This document shows, in pieces, positions 52,432 through 62,405 of a DNA stretch of 64,000 nt. Source of the stretch: Sediminibacterium sp. (GTDB lineage: Bacteria; Bacteroidota; Bacteroidia; Chitinophagales; Chitinophagaceae); NCBI GenBank assembly GCA_030158665.1, contig JAOASM010000050.1, forward strand, positions 186,001 through 250,000. The letters are read 5' to 3'. The notes under the pieces were generated by a model. That model worked only from the letters and a program-made list of their open reading frames with translations. It searched no databases and had not been told where the DNA came from. The position numbers and the translations under genes are program-made. Within the stretch, counting starts at the first letter, position 1. Every line of letters starts with the position of its first letter.

Positions 52432-53784
52432 ATGAAAACATTACTTGAGAAAATTGAGAAAGAAACAGGAAAAAATTATTCCGCGTTTGAAAGTATCTAT
52501 TCTGTAAATATTGAGCGACGTATAAAAAATATTTTTATTGGATTACTTTCTGGTGGTTTAATTATTCTATTTATTCCTTGGACACAAAATATTAATACTA
52601 CAGGTATTGTTACAACACAATTTCAGGATCAGAGGCCACAACAAATAAACAGTATCATCCCTGGTAAAATTGTGAAATGGTGGGTGAAAGAAGGGGACTA
52701 TGTTAAGAAGGGCGATACGATAGTTGAGTTAGCGGACATTAAAGATGACTATTTAGACCCGCAATTAATTGAACGTACACAAGACCAATTAGACGCTAAA
52801 AAACAAAAAGTTGACTTTTACGCTTCAAAGATTGTGAACTCGAGGAGTCAAATTACTGCCCTTGAGGAAGGTTATAGATTAAAAGAGCTATCAATTAAAA
52901 ATAAAATACAACAACTTGAAAGAAAGATTTTAATCGATAGTGCTGACCTTACTGCTGCAAAAATTGATTTAGAGATTGGAACAAGTCAGATAAACAGAGC
53001 AGGTAAAATGTTGAACGATGGGATTATTTCATTGGTAGATTATGAAAAAAGAACACAAACCTTTAACAAGGCAAAAGCTAGCTTTCAGGAAAAACAACAA
53101 AAATTCTTAAACTCAAAGCAAGATATTTTTATTACTAAAGTAGAATTGAACGGAATTAAGCAAGAATATGCAGATAAAATTTTTAAATTAAAGGGAGAGA
53201 TAGACAATGCAAATAGTGAACGAAGCACTGTGATCGCAGATGTGGCAAAGAACGAAAATCAACTTAGTAATTATAAAATACGCGGAAGTCAAAAATGGTT
53301 AATTGCGCCACAAACAGGTCAAATTATAAAAGCAAAAAAAGCAGGTATCAACGAGATAGTAAAAGATGGGGAAATGATTGTAGAAATTGTACCTAGCTCG
53401 TTTTTATATGCCGTTGAATTATTTGTAAAACCAATGGACCTTGCCTTATTGAACAAAGGACAAGATGTACGACTTCAATTTGATGGATACCCTGCAATTG
53501 TCTTTTCTGGATGGCCTAATACAAGCTATGGCACTTTCGCAGGTAAGATTAGCGCAATTGAATCCAATAGAAACGATAATGGTAAATTCAGAGTATTGAT
53601 TATACCAGACACCGCAACCAAGCATTGGCCAACAAATTTAAAAATAGGTACGGGTGTTCAAGGATTTGCGCTTTTAAACGATGTGCCTATTTGGTATGAA
53701 TTATGGCGTCAGTTAAATGGATTCCCTCCAGATTTTTATACGATTGAAAAGAAAGGCAAAGACAATAAAACATATGAAAAGTAA
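52432..53784 (+). CDS. HlyD family secretion adaptor
   Basis: I start at ATG 52432 (MKTLLEKIEKETGKNYSAFES), 7 bp after the ABC gene stop. A single membrane helix (NIFIGLLSGGLIILFIPW) is followed by a lipoyl half motif (PGKIVKWWVKEGDYVKKGDTIVEL), a long coiled coil (about residues 110-280), the second lipoyl half (IAPQTGQIIKAKKAGINEIVKDGEMIVEI) and a beta-barrel domain. This is the periplasmic link between the ABC protein and the TolC protein. Confidence 0.93.
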   Translation: MKTLLEKIEKETGKNYSAFESIYSVNIERRIKNIFIGLLSGGLIILFIPWTQNINTTGIVTTQFQDQRPQQINSIIPGKIVKWWVKEGDYVKKGDTIVELADIKDDYLDPQLIERTQDQLDAKKQKVDFYASKIVNSRSQITALEEGYRLKELSIKNKIQQLERKILIDSADLTAAKIDLEIGTSQINRAGKMLNDGIISLVDYEKRTQTFNKAKASFQEKQQKFLNSKQDIFITKVELNGIKQEYADKIFKLKGEIDNANSERSTVIADVAKNENQLSNYKIRGSQKWLIAPQTGQIIKAKKAGINEIVKDGEMIVEIVPSSFLYAVELFVKPMDLALLNKGQDVRLQFDGYPAIVFSGWPNTSYGTFAGKISAIESNRNDNGKFRVLIIPDTATKHWPTNLKIGTGVQGFALLNDVPIWYELWRQLNGFPPDFYTIEKKGKDNKTYEK

Positions 53785-55174
53785 GACGATGTATAAGTTC
53801 ATTTTATTGCTTATGATGCCAATCTCTGTATTTGCACAAAATACACTGAGTATTAGTAACGCCCTGGAATTAATCAATCAATACCACCCGATTGCTAAAC
53901 AAGCCAACTTAAAAGTGGACATGTCTAATGCTGCGCTCTTGAGTTCTAGAGGTGCATTTGATCCTGCATTTTATGTAAACAATGAACGTAAAACTTTTGA
54001 CGGCAAAAATTACTTTTACTATAGCAACCCTGAGTTAAAAATACCAACCTGGTTTGGAGTAGAGGTTAAGGCGGGATTGGAGAATAATTATGGAGATAGG
54101 ATAAGTGGCGAAACCACTTTAGGGAAAAGTAGTTATGTAGGTGTTTCAGTACCCTTATTAAAGGATTTATTAATTGACAAAAGAAGGTCTGACCTTGCTC
54201 AAAGTAAAATATTCGTTCAGTTAACAAAAGAAGAAAGGCAATTAATTTTGAATGACTTGTATTTGGATGGAGCAAGTTCTTATTGGCAATGGGCTTATGC
54301 ATTTCAGAAACAAATGGCATTTTCAAACATCCTAAAAAATACAAAAGACAGGTTGAATTTTATTAGGCAATCATTCCAGTCTGGGGACAGGGCTGCAATT
54401 GATACTGTGGAGGGGTTACTTCAACTTCAAAATATCATGAACTTGCAAAGTCAAGCATGGGCGGACCAAATTGAAGAGCAAAGTAAACTAAGTAATTTTT
54501 TATGGAATGACAAACTCTTGCCTTACGAATTAAATGAAACTATTGCTCCAGACAGTAGTTGGTTAATAACGGATTTGAAACAGGTTCAAGTGCCATCTTT
54601 AATTCAAATTATTGAGGAAGCAAACCAAATTCACCCAAAAATAAAAATGTTGGATTTTAAAACTGATATTTTACTGGTTGAGAAACAATATAAGGCACAG
54701 AATTTACTTCCTACTTTTAGAGTAAACTACAATTTTTTGAATAAGGGGTATGAGTTTTCGAGTATAACTGGGCAACCTCTATATAATAATAATTATAAAG
54801 CTGGGGTACAATTTGGAATGCCGCTTTTTCTTCGTCAAGCAAGAGGTGACTTGAAGCAAGCAAAGATTAAAATTGCACAGCAAGCAGAAGAAACAAAACA
54901 AACTAGATTAGAAATTGAAAATAAAATTAAAAAGTACTACGCAGAACTAATTGCATTAAAGAATCAAGAAGGGGTTACAAATAATAGTGTTGAAAATGCT
55001 AAAAAGCTTTTAGATGCAGAGCTGCAACGTTTTGAAATTGGAGAAAGCAGTTTGTTCTTAGTGAATAACAGAGAGATTAAATATATTGAGCTATTGCTAA
55101 AAAGCTATGAACTAAAATCAAAGTTTTTCAAAACACTTGTCGCGTTGAATTGGGCTAAAGGAAGTGTTTATTAA
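53774..55174 (+). CDS. TolC family outer-membrane protein
   Basis: The start is ATG 53774 (MKSKTMYKFILLLMMPISVFAQ signal peptide), overlapping the HlyD gene by 11 bp; ATG 53789 is the alternative. The mature protein has the repeated long helices of an outer-membrane efflux channel, for example LDFKTDILLVEKQYKAQNLLPTFRVNYNFL and the second half QTRLEIENKIKKYYAELIALKNQ. At about 460 residues it is complete. It should form the outer-membrane exit duct of this exporter. Confidence 0.92.
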   Translation: MKSKTMYKFILLLMMPISVFAQNTLSISNALELINQYHPIAKQANLKVDMSNAALLSSRGAFDPAFYVNNERKTFDGKNYFYYSNPELKIPTWFGVEVKAGLENNYGDRISGETTLGKSSYVGVSVPLLKDLLIDKRRSDLAQSKIFVQLTKEERQLILNDLYLDGASSYWQWAYAFQKQMAFSNILKNTKDRLNFIRQSFQSGDRAAIDTVEGLLQLQNIMNLQSQAWADQIEEQSKLSNFLWNDKLLPYELNETIAPDSSWLITDLKQVQVPSLIQIIEEANQIHPKIKMLDFKTDILLVEKQYKAQNLLPTFRVNYNFLNKGYEFSSITGQPLYNNNYKAGVQFGMPLFLRQARGDLKQAKIKIAQQAEETKQTRLEIENKIKKYYAELIALKNQEGVTNNSVENAKKLLDAELQRFEIGESSLFLVNNREIKYIELLLKSYELKSKFFKTLVALNWAKGSVY

Positions 55175-55218
55175 AATGATCCTCGACCTGTTTTAACTAA
55201 AAAAGATAATCCAAAAAA

Positions 55219-55821
55219 TTAAGGTATCGAGATTAAAGAAATGCTATACTCAGTTGAATTCTCCCACAGCATCATTGCATTGATTAATCTAAAAGAATGA
55301 AAGCTATCTAATTCATTAATGTGAATTGCTTTAGCTTGTATAATACCATCCTTTAATAATTTAGCCCTTTGTGTGCCTTCTAAAAGTGGCTTTGCTGGTG
55401 TATACCATTTGCTTCCATCAAAAAAAACAAGATTCGCGTAACTGCTATCTTTAATAAATCCCGCGTCATGCATCATGATTTCGTCCTTGCCAGATTGTAA
55501 GAGTGCGTCATTAATCCATGCTCTATTTTCGAATTTAAAATCATATTGTTGCCCCTTTATATCTACTAAAGAGAATTTTGAAATTTTTTTATATTGATAA
55601 GGAATCATTTCATGTTGAAAACTTCCTTCAAGTCCATAGCTTATACGCAATTTATACAAGCTTTTTTTAGGTATTGGAACCGTTTTGACTATTTCAGTTA
55701 ATGCAATTTTATTTTCAGATATGCCGAAATTCTTTAGGGTTCTGTTAACCCTATCTTGATGATTGGATAAATTATATATCACTCCATCTTTAACTTTGAT
55801 ACTCTCAAAAAACTGGTACAT
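55219..55821 (-). CDS. pabC: Aminotransferase class IV, probable aminodeoxychorismate lyase
   Basis: The 200-residue fold-type IV PLP enzyme begins MYQFFESIKVKDGVIYNLSNHQDRVNRTL, with the arginine-containing substrate region and YKLRISYGLEG likely holding the PLP Lys. It is shorter than E. coli PabC (269 aa). It overlaps the pabB gene by 17 bp, which supports the role of releasing pyruvate from aminodeoxychorismate to give 4-aminobenzoate for folate. Confidence 0.87.
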   Translation of the reverse strand: MYQFFESIKVKDGVIYNLSNHQDRVNRTLKNFGISENKIALTEIVKTVPIPKKSLYKLRISYGLEGSFQHEMIPYQYKKISKFSLVDIKGQQYDFKFENRAWINDALLQSGKDEIMMHDAGFIKDSSYANLVFFDGSKWYTPAKPLLEGTQRAKLLKDGIIQAKAIHINELDSFHSFRLINAMMLWENSTEYSISLISIP

Positions 55822-56767
55822 AAACTTTATTAATCATTTCTTGATATTCAGATGCTAAGTCGCTTTGAAAAGTTATACCACCGCCACTTTGGTATATATG
55901 GTCTGCACCCAAATAACGAATCAGCACACAACTATCTAAATTTTTTCCATCAAAATAGCCTGCAATACCAGTGTAATATCCTCTATCCTTTCCTTCGATG
56001 GTGGCAATCAATTCGGCTGTTTTCTTTTTAGGTGCGCCAGAAACGGAACCGGCAGGTAGAAGTTCGTAAAGTAAACTACCAATACTAGATGCATAATTTG
56101 CAGGGAGTTCACCCTCTATGGCAGAACTCACCTGACCTATCATTCCATCTTGTGTAGGAACCTCTTCATAGTATCTGAAATTAGTTACTTTAACTTTGGA
56201 TGCCACCCTACTTAAATCATTTCTTAACAAATCTACAATGGTAGCGTGTTCTGCAAACTCTTTAGGATCCTTAAGTATCAAGTCTTTTGCATTTGGCAAA
56301 CTTGCATCAATCGTTCCTTTCATCGGGAAAGTAGCAATTTTTCCTGCATCAATTTGTACAAAAGTTTCTGGAGAGAACGAAATAAACTCGTCTTTTAACC
56401 AAATCACATATTTAGATTGTGCATGGTTAAAATAGGTTTGAAAATCAACTTTGTTGTCAACAGGTGTTGGGATCGTAAGGTTCATTAAAAAACTATCTCC
56501 TTGATGTAATGCACTCATTACTTGGTTAAACTTGTGCATGTATTCTGAGATTGAAATAGGATATTTGTTTAGCAATATTCCCTTTTCAATTTCAGAAAGC
56601 TTTGCGTTCGATTGCTTTATTGAATTGACTTTTGTGAATTTATATTGGAACCAATCTGGACAGGTATCGATAGTCCAAGCCAAAGGTTTTTTTTGTTCAA
56701 AATCAATCAGAAAAACAAAGGACTTTTTTTCTGCACCCCATTGATTTAATTGCCCAACAAAGTCCAT
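55805..56767 (-). CDS. pabB: Aminodeoxychorismate synthase component I
   Basis: The 320-residue protein is a chorismate-binding enzyme: FPMKGTID, DLLRNDLSRVASKVKV, LLPAGSVSGAPKKKTAELIATIE and GYYTGIAGYFDG are the PabB/TrpE signatures, and the Lys of PMKGT-type sequences is typical for PabB. It contains essentially only the catalytic domain. Its ATG directly abuts the stop codon of the preceding secreted-protein gene (TAAATG). No glutaminase (pabA) is in the window; it may be shared with trpG elsewhere. Confidence 0.9.
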   Translation of the reverse strand: MDFVGQLNQWGAEKKSFVFLIDFEQKKPLAWTIDTCPDWFQYKFTKVNSIKQSNAKLSEIEKGILLNKYPISISEYMHKFNQVMSALHQGDSFLMNLTIPTPVDNKVDFQTYFNHAQSKYVIWLKDEFISFSPETFVQIDAGKIATFPMKGTIDASLPNAKDLILKDPKEFAEHATIVDLLRNDLSRVASKVKVTNFRYYEEVPTQDGMIGQVSSAIEGELPANYASSIGSLLYELLPAGSVSGAPKKKTAELIATIEGKDRGYYTGIAGYFDGKNLDSCVLIRYLGADHIYQSGGGITFQSDLASEYQEMINKVYVPVF

Positions 56768-57469
56768 TTATAAAGTATTGTAGTATTTTACCAAAGCTAT
56801 CAAATCTGCTTCGTTCTTTATGTTTAATTTTTGATCGTTAATGTATTGTTGTAATACCTGACCTTTATCTTGTAACAAATTCAACAAACTAGATTTATCT
56901 TTTTTGATACGGACCATCGCGCCGTCCTTCAAAAGGTATGTATTTTCATAGGTTGCGAATTCTTTGTAGCGCTCTCCAGATAAATCATTATTACGTTCTT
57001 GAATAGTTTTGTATACTGATTTAAGCAAACTTGTTTTGCCATTTAGTAAAATTTGATAAAAAGAGATCCTATTCTGATTGTCAATTGGAGGGAAGCCGCA
57101 TTGAAATACTTGTAAGTCTTGACCAGATTCTTTTGGTAGTGTGTATACCAATTCTGTTGCCATCCCCTTGCCTAAGTAGCCCTCTTGACCATTGGAGGCA
57201 ATAAAATTAACTTCATGTTCTAATAAATTGATTCTTGCTTTTACATCATTAAAGACTCTGCCGTCTTTCAAAGTAATCTTTGCTAATTGATATTCAGCTT
57301 GATCGTAGACTGATCCCGTAATACCATCGTATTTATTGGTAAAAGCTTGACCATTGACATCACTAAGAAAAATCTGCTGGCCCCACTTGCCAGTAGTTGA
57401 AATTGTATTTCTTTGCGCATAGCTTAGGTTTACAATTAAAAACAAACAACACAATAATAGATTTTTCAT
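56768..57469 (-). CDS. Secreted protein of unknown function, paralogue A
   Basis: I do not recognise the family. The 233-residue protein has a signal peptide (MKNLLLCCLFLIVNLSYAQ) and no lipobox Cys at the right place. Segments include ARINLLEHEVNFIASNGQEG, FQCGFPPIDNQN, FYQILLNGKTSLLK and a helical C-terminus LNIKNEADLIALVKYYN. The same segments, in the same order and spacing, occur in the gene at 62749-63453, so the two are paralogues. They flank the SusC/SusD pair. The stop codon abuts the pabB ATG. Confidence 0.8.
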   Translation of the reverse strand: MKNLLLCCLFLIVNLSYAQRNTISTTGKWGQQIFLSDVNGQAFTNKYDGITGSVYDQAEYQLAKITLKDGRVFNDVKARINLLEHEVNFIASNGQEGYLGKGMATELVYTLPKESGQDLQVFQCGFPPIDNQNRISFYQILLNGKTSLLKSVYKTIQERNNDLSGERYKEFATYENTYLLKDGAMVRIKKDKSSLLNLLQDKGQVLQQYINDQKLNIKNEADLIALVKYYNTL

Positions 57470-57504
57470 TTGATTGAGTTTATTACCTTAAAGTTACTAT
57501 AGGG

Positions 57505-57538
57505 GCATAAAAAAACAAGACCCCGAGGGGTCTTGTTT
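57505..57538 (-). terminator. Intrinsic terminator of the susC-susD operon
   Basis: The stem AAACAAGACCCC / GGGGTCTTGTTT with a very small GA-centred loop lies 22 bp past the susD stop and is followed on the minus strand by a T7 run. It separates susD from the secreted-protein gene. Confidence 0.88.
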
Positions 57539-57560
57539 CAAAATATTACCTAAATAGTAA

Positions 57561-59204
57561 TTATTGCTTAGGATTCTTAGTTGGAGCAGAACCTGCTTCA
57601 GCTGGATTGTAAGCTAATTCATTATCTGGAACATCCCAATAGTCTAAGAAACCATAGACGATTGTTGCGTTAGTGTTAACTACACCTGTAGAAGAGATCA
57701 CCACAGCGCCAGTACGAGATTTGTCTGGAGCAATGATATCCCAACGACGAGCATCATAGAAAGACAAGCCTTTGAATGCTAATGCAATTCTACGCTCTCT
57801 TCTTAATTGCTCATAAGCAGCAGCCTGAGTCAAACCAGTACCTAATGCAGCTAAACCTGCACCTTGGTAAGTTCTTACTGCATCAATTGACGCAGCACCC
57901 AAGTCTACTTGACCTGTCATAATCAAAGCTTCCGCTTTCATTAATTCATTCTCTTCGTATGAACCTGCAATTGTAATTTCATTTGCACCAATTACGTTGT
58001 TTGCATAAGTATAAACACCAGTTAAACCAGTTCCTGCATACTTTAAGCTATAACGTGTATTGAATGAATTACCACGGTCAGTGTTGAACAAGCCAACAGA
58101 AGCCAAAGTAATCACGTTTTGATCTTTACGTTTGTCACCTGCAACGAAATCTTGAACCCAACGCTCACTTAATTTATACGTATTTGTTGAACCAGTTGTT
58201 GCAGCTTGACCTACTTTATCAGCTACAGTAGACTCAATGAAACTTCCGTTTGCATCAGTACGTGCAGTAAACACTAAGTCAGTTGCTCTAACCCCATCAT
58301 TCGCTAATGTCAATATATTTGACCATTGAGAAGAAGTCATGCTAGACTTTAATGTATTTACTAAGATGTTACGCGCCTTCATTGTATTGATATTGCGCTT
58401 CCACATATCAATAGTTAAAACACCACCTTTCCCTTTTTGCAAATAAGCTGGAATTAATTTCCCTAGCATAGCTGTGTAATCAGTAGTAGATGTAGCAGCA
58501 CCTAAAGCAGTTACCGCTTTATCAAAATTTGAGCTAGCTTCTGCAATGATTGCTTCTTTAGAAACATACTTACCATTGGTAGAAACTGCATCTGTAGGTT
58601 GGTTTTGGATGATACCTGCATAGTAAGTTGAACCTATTCTGCTGTATGCATACCCTTTCCACCAATATGCCCAAGCTTGGATGGTTGCTTTTTTAGTAGC
58701 AGCCCCAGCACCAGTGAATGTAGTTTTATCTGCCAACTCCAAGATTTTATTTGAAGCAGCAATCATATTGTACATATAAGCCCACTCGTAGAAAGTGGTA
58801 TTACTTCCACCTTGTGCGTTTTGGTTTGCATAACGTACTAATTCATACTGTGTTTTTGGGTTACTTGGATTCAATACAACTGTACCGTTATCCAATGTTA
58901 CCTTATTAGGACAACCAATTTGGTTCATAAAAGCATTCGCAGCTTCTGCACCAATTACATCACCCATCATTTCAGAGAATCCCATAGCGCCAGCCCAGAA
59001 ACGGCCGTAAACACCATCAGAATACTTCAAGTTGTAAAAACCATTCAAGTAAATGGTACCCTGTGCCAAAGCAACTGCACCGTTTTCATTTTGTGCACTA
59101 CTTGGAGTAGGTGAGTTTACGTTGGTAATATCAAGATCTTTCTTACAAGCTGTTAAGCTTAAAGTAACCCCTAATATTCCAACCAAAATTTTATTATTCT
59201 TCAT
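57561..59204 (-). CDS. SusD/RagB family nutrient-binding lipoprotein
   Basis: The lipobox LTACKK gives a lipoprotein of 547 residues. SusD features are the TPR-like helices around residues 100-240 and the C-terminal motif EQLRRERRIALAFKGLSFYDARRWDI. It caps the SusC transporter and binds the substrate on the cell surface. It lies 24 bp downstream of susC. No glycosidase, sensor or sulfatase accompanies the pair, so the nutrient is unknown. Confidence 0.95.
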   Translation of the reverse strand: MKNNKILVGILGVTLSLTACKKDLDITNVNSPTPSSAQNENGAVALAQGTIYLNGFYNLKYSDGVYGRFWAGAMGFSEMMGDVIGAEAANAFMNQIGCPNKVTLDNGTVVLNPSNPKTQYELVRYANQNAQGGSNTTFYEWAYMYNMIAASNKILELADKTTFTGAGAATKKATIQAWAYWWKGYAYSRIGSTYYAGIIQNQPTDAVSTNGKYVSKEAIIAEASSNFDKAVTALGAATSTTDYTAMLGKLIPAYLQKGKGGVLTIDMWKRNINTMKARNILVNTLKSSMTSSQWSNILTLANDGVRATDLVFTARTDANGSFIESTVADKVGQAATTGSTNTYKLSERWVQDFVAGDKRKDQNVITLASVGLFNTDRGNSFNTRYSLKYAGTGLTGVYTYANNVIGANEITIAGSYEENELMKAEALIMTGQVDLGAASIDAVRTYQGAGLAALGTGLTQAAAYEQLRRERRIALAFKGLSFYDARRWDIIAPDKSRTGAVVISSTGVVNTNATIVYGFLDYWDVPDNELAYNPAEAGSAPTKNPKQ

Positions 59205-59228
59205 TTCTAATAATTTAAAAGTTAAGGT

Positions 59229-62200
59229 TTAAAATCCTACGTTCAAGCCTAAAGTGTAAGATTTTGTGTTAGGAATAGTATTGTGGTCAAGACCGCGATC
59301 AAATGCTGAGTTCGTAGAATAGTTTACCTCAGGATCCATACCAGTGTAAGGAGTGAAAGTTAACAAGTTACGACCAGATAATACTAATTGTAAACGATTT
59401 GCAAATTTGATTTTAGTCAATTTAGCAATATCAACGCCTACAGAAAGATTTCTTAAACGCCAGAAAGAAGCGTCTTCGTAGAAATAGTTCTTAGTACCAT
59501 TTGCAGCTCCACCAGCATAAACACTTCTATAGAAAGCAGTATAAGCTTGAGTTTCGCCATTGATTGTAACAGGAATGTCATAATCAGAGTGAATACCATC
59601 ACGATACATCCATTGTTTAGTTTGGTTGTACAAGTGTGCTCCTGCAACCCAATCCCATTGCATGTTAAATGTGAAAATGCCTTTGTACTGTAAATTATTG
59701 ATAAAGCTCATGTTGAACTTAGGGTTTGGATCACCTAAACTAGATTGTCCAGGAATCGCTACAGTTTGCTTAGTTGCTTTGTTTACTACCCAACCGTTGC
59801 TAGCCACTTCATATTGAGATCTTGACGCTTCTGGGATAACTGGTAAACCAGTAGCAGGGTTAATATCTGTCAAAGACTTCATTAACTTAAATCCAAAGAA
59901 CTGTCCAATTTTATATCCTTGTTGTAATGTAATACCTACACTACCTGCAGAAGATAATAAAATAACTGGAGGTCCTTTTACATAAGAAATCTCAGAACTT
60001 TGTTGAGAATAATTGGTGATGAAATCCCAGTTGAAATCTTTACCAGAATACACGTTCAAGTTTAATGAAGCTTGTAAACCGCTTGATTTCAAACCAAACG
60101 CATTATCTAATTTACCACCCACACCTGTTGAAGGTGCAGCGTCTACTCTATAAATTGCATTTGCTGTTTCTCTATTCCAGAAAGTAGCAGAAACATTCGC
60201 TGTTTTAAGCCATTGTCCTTTTCCTAAAGTCAAAGTCATATCTGTACCATACTCAGTCTCTTTAGATAACTCAACAGATAAGTTTGGATTTGGATTGGTT
60301 GTAGGGAAAGTGAATACGCTAGATCCACCTAAGTTAGCAGCACCCAACACAGTAAAACGTTGGAACGCACCAGGTTGAATACCCGCTTCACCATAACCAG
60401 CTCTTAATTTAAATTCAGAGATTACATTTGAAATTTTTGAATTCTGCCAGAACTTTAAGTTAGATAAAGTCAAGAAGAAGTCACCTCTAGGGAATGTTTG
60501 TGCAGTTGCACCAGAACCGAACGCAGAAGAGAAGTCACTTCTAACACCCACAGAGAAACCTGTGAAGTTGGAGTACTCAAATCTTTGATTTGCTAAAATA
60601 CCATAAGTTACAAATGGCTCAATATAATCAGTCAATACTTTGTAAGTAGCTGCCTGAGACATGTTCCATGGGGCATAACCTGGACCATCAAAACCAGCTG
60701 CAGCAAAAGACTTTAATTGATTACGACGGTAATCAAATGCAGCAGTTGTGAAAGTTTTTAAAGGAATATTGATATTGAAATCTTTTTCAAAATCCGTACG
60801 GAAATTCACTGTTCCAATAAAGTTTTGGAAAGTTGTTCTGTCTACGAAATTGTTGATCTCACCAGTTGTAAAAGCTGTAGGTGCAGAAGAATAGTTATAC
60901 ATATAACGATTCTGTAACACTCTATTTTTGTTATCCCATTGCTCCGCATACTTATAAGTTGTATTGCTGTTACTATAGTTCAATGCATATTTTGCATCAA
61001 ATTCTAAAAACTTAGGTAACTTATAGTTTAAGTTGAAGCTTTGGATAACGTCCACTGTCGCAATCAAAGTGCTAGACTCTTGATTGGTAGAGAATGGATT
61101 TGAGTGGTTTACACCACCCGCTGCACCAAAATAAGTTGCATACTTTCCATCTTCGTTCTTTTGATCAAACGGCAAGAAAGGACGAGCATTATTGATGGCA
61201 AAAACTACGTTACGGCCAGTTTGGTCATTCAACGTATTTTTTGTGTACACTAACTGAGTGGTGCTAGTAAATTTCAAACCCTTCGCTAATTCAAAACCTA
61301 ATTTAGAAGTTAAGTTAGAACGTGAGAAGTCACCATTGTTGATGAAGTTTGAATTTTGTTGGTTGTTTGAAGCAGAAAATAAGAAGTCAAACTTATCTTT
61401 TGCACCAGACATAGTTACTGAGTTATTCAATGCATAGCTTTGTTGTAAGAACATCTTGTAATGGTCGATGTACTTTAAGTTTGCATTGTAAGGTTTGTTT
61501 TGGTAGCTCGTTACACCTAAAGAGTTGTACTGAACGTCACCATTGTAAACCAAAGTAGAAGGATCTAAAGTCATAATTGCTCCAGAACCAGTCAATACGT
61601 TGTTTTGAGCATCTGTAACAAAGGCATGGTTTTTAGCTTTAGATAAACCACCAATGTTTAATAATTCATTGGTTGTTGCACTTGAGCTAAATTCAATGTT
61701 TACTTTGCCAGCTTTACCTTTTTTAGTAAACAATTGAATTACACCATTCGCACCTTGCGCACCATATAAAGATGCAGCAGCAGCACCTTGTACTACCTCT
61801 ACTCTTTCAATAATGTTTACGTCAATAGAGTTTAAACTTGTTCCACGCGCTTCAATACCATCGATCAAAATCATTGGTGAAGTTCCACCTTGAACAGAGT
61901 TAATACCTCTTAATAAGATTTGTAAAGGACGGCCAGGGTTACCATTGGTACTAGAAATTTGAGCACCAGCGATTTGACCAACCAATTGTTGTCCTACATC
62001 ACCTGTGGGTACTTTAACTTGGCTAGAAAGGTTTACAGATTCAACTGCCACCGCTAACTTCTTTTTACTTGTAGCTGAACCAACACCAGTAACTACAACC
62101 TCGCTCAACGCTTTTACGTCAGAAGTCAATACGATTGTTAAGTTAGCGTTGTTAGCAGATACTTGCTTGCTTTCAAAGCCTAAAGCTGAAATCAATAAAG

Positions 62201-62405
62201 TAGCGCCTTTTTTTACCGAAATTGTAAATGTACCATCATTGCCGGCACTTACACCTTTAGTAGTGCTTTTCTCAAGTACACTTGCTCCGGCAACAGGATC
62301 ATTCTTTTCATCAATAACCTTACCGGTTATAGTAACTGTTTGTGCGAAACCAACCATAATGGTCATTAAGAATGCACAAACACTTACAATGATTTTTTTA
62401 CTCAT
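59229..62405 (-). CDS. SusC/RagA family TonB-linked outer-membrane transporter
   Basis: The 1058-residue protein has a signal peptide, a CarboxypepD_reg-like domain (VTITGKVIDEKNDPVAGASVLEK), the plug with the SusC-type stretches LQILLRGINSVQGGTSPMILIDG and RVEVVQGAAAASLYGAQGANGVI, and a long barrel ending KSYTLGLNVGF. It imports oligosaccharides, peptides or other large nutrients with energy from TonB. It is transcribed with susD. A 13-bp perfect inverted repeat lies in its leader. Confidence 0.97.
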   Translation of the reverse strand: MSKKIIVSVCAFLMTIMVGFAQTVTITGKVIDEKNDPVAGASVLEKSTTKGVSAGNDGTFTISVKKGATLLISALGFESKQVSANNANLTIVLTSDVKALSEVVVTGVGSATSKKKLAVAVESVNLSSQVKVPTGDVGQQLVGQIAGAQISSTNGNPGRPLQILLRGINSVQGGTSPMILIDGIEARGTSLNSIDVNIIERVEVVQGAAAASLYGAQGANGVIQLFTKKGKAGKVNIEFSSSATTNELLNIGGLSKAKNHAFVTDAQNNVLTGSGAIMTLDPSTLVYNGDVQYNSLGVTSYQNKPYNANLKYIDHYKMFLQQSYALNNSVTMSGAKDKFDFLFSASNNQQNSNFINNGDFSRSNLTSKLGFELAKGLKFTSTTQLVYTKNTLNDQTGRNVVFAINNARPFLPFDQKNEDGKYATYFGAAGGVNHSNPFSTNQESSTLIATVDVIQSFNLNYKLPKFLEFDAKYALNYSNSNTTYKYAEQWDNKNRVLQNRYMYNYSSAPTAFTTGEINNFVDRTTFQNFIGTVNFRTDFEKDFNINIPLKTFTTAAFDYRRNQLKSFAAAGFDGPGYAPWNMSQAATYKVLTDYIEPFVTYGILANQRFEYSNFTGFSVGVRSDFSSAFGSGATAQTFPRGDFFLTLSNLKFWQNSKISNVISEFKLRAGYGEAGIQPGAFQRFTVLGAANLGGSSVFTFPTTNPNPNLSVELSKETEYGTDMTLTLGKGQWLKTANVSATFWNRETANAIYRVDAAPSTGVGGKLDNAFGLKSSGLQASLNLNVYSGKDFNWDFITNYSQQSSEISYVKGPPVILLSSAGSVGITLQQGYKIGQFFGFKLMKSLTDINPATGLPVIPEASRSQYEVASNGWVVNKATKQTVAIPGQSSLGDPNPKFNMSFINNLQYKGIFTFNMQWDWVAGAHLYNQTKQWMYRDGIHSDYDIPVTINGETQAYTAFYRSVYAGGAANGTKNYFYEDASFWRLRNLSVGVDIAKLTKIKFANRLQLVLSGRNLLTFTPYTGMDPEVNYSTNSAFDRGLDHNTIPNTKSYTLGLNVGF

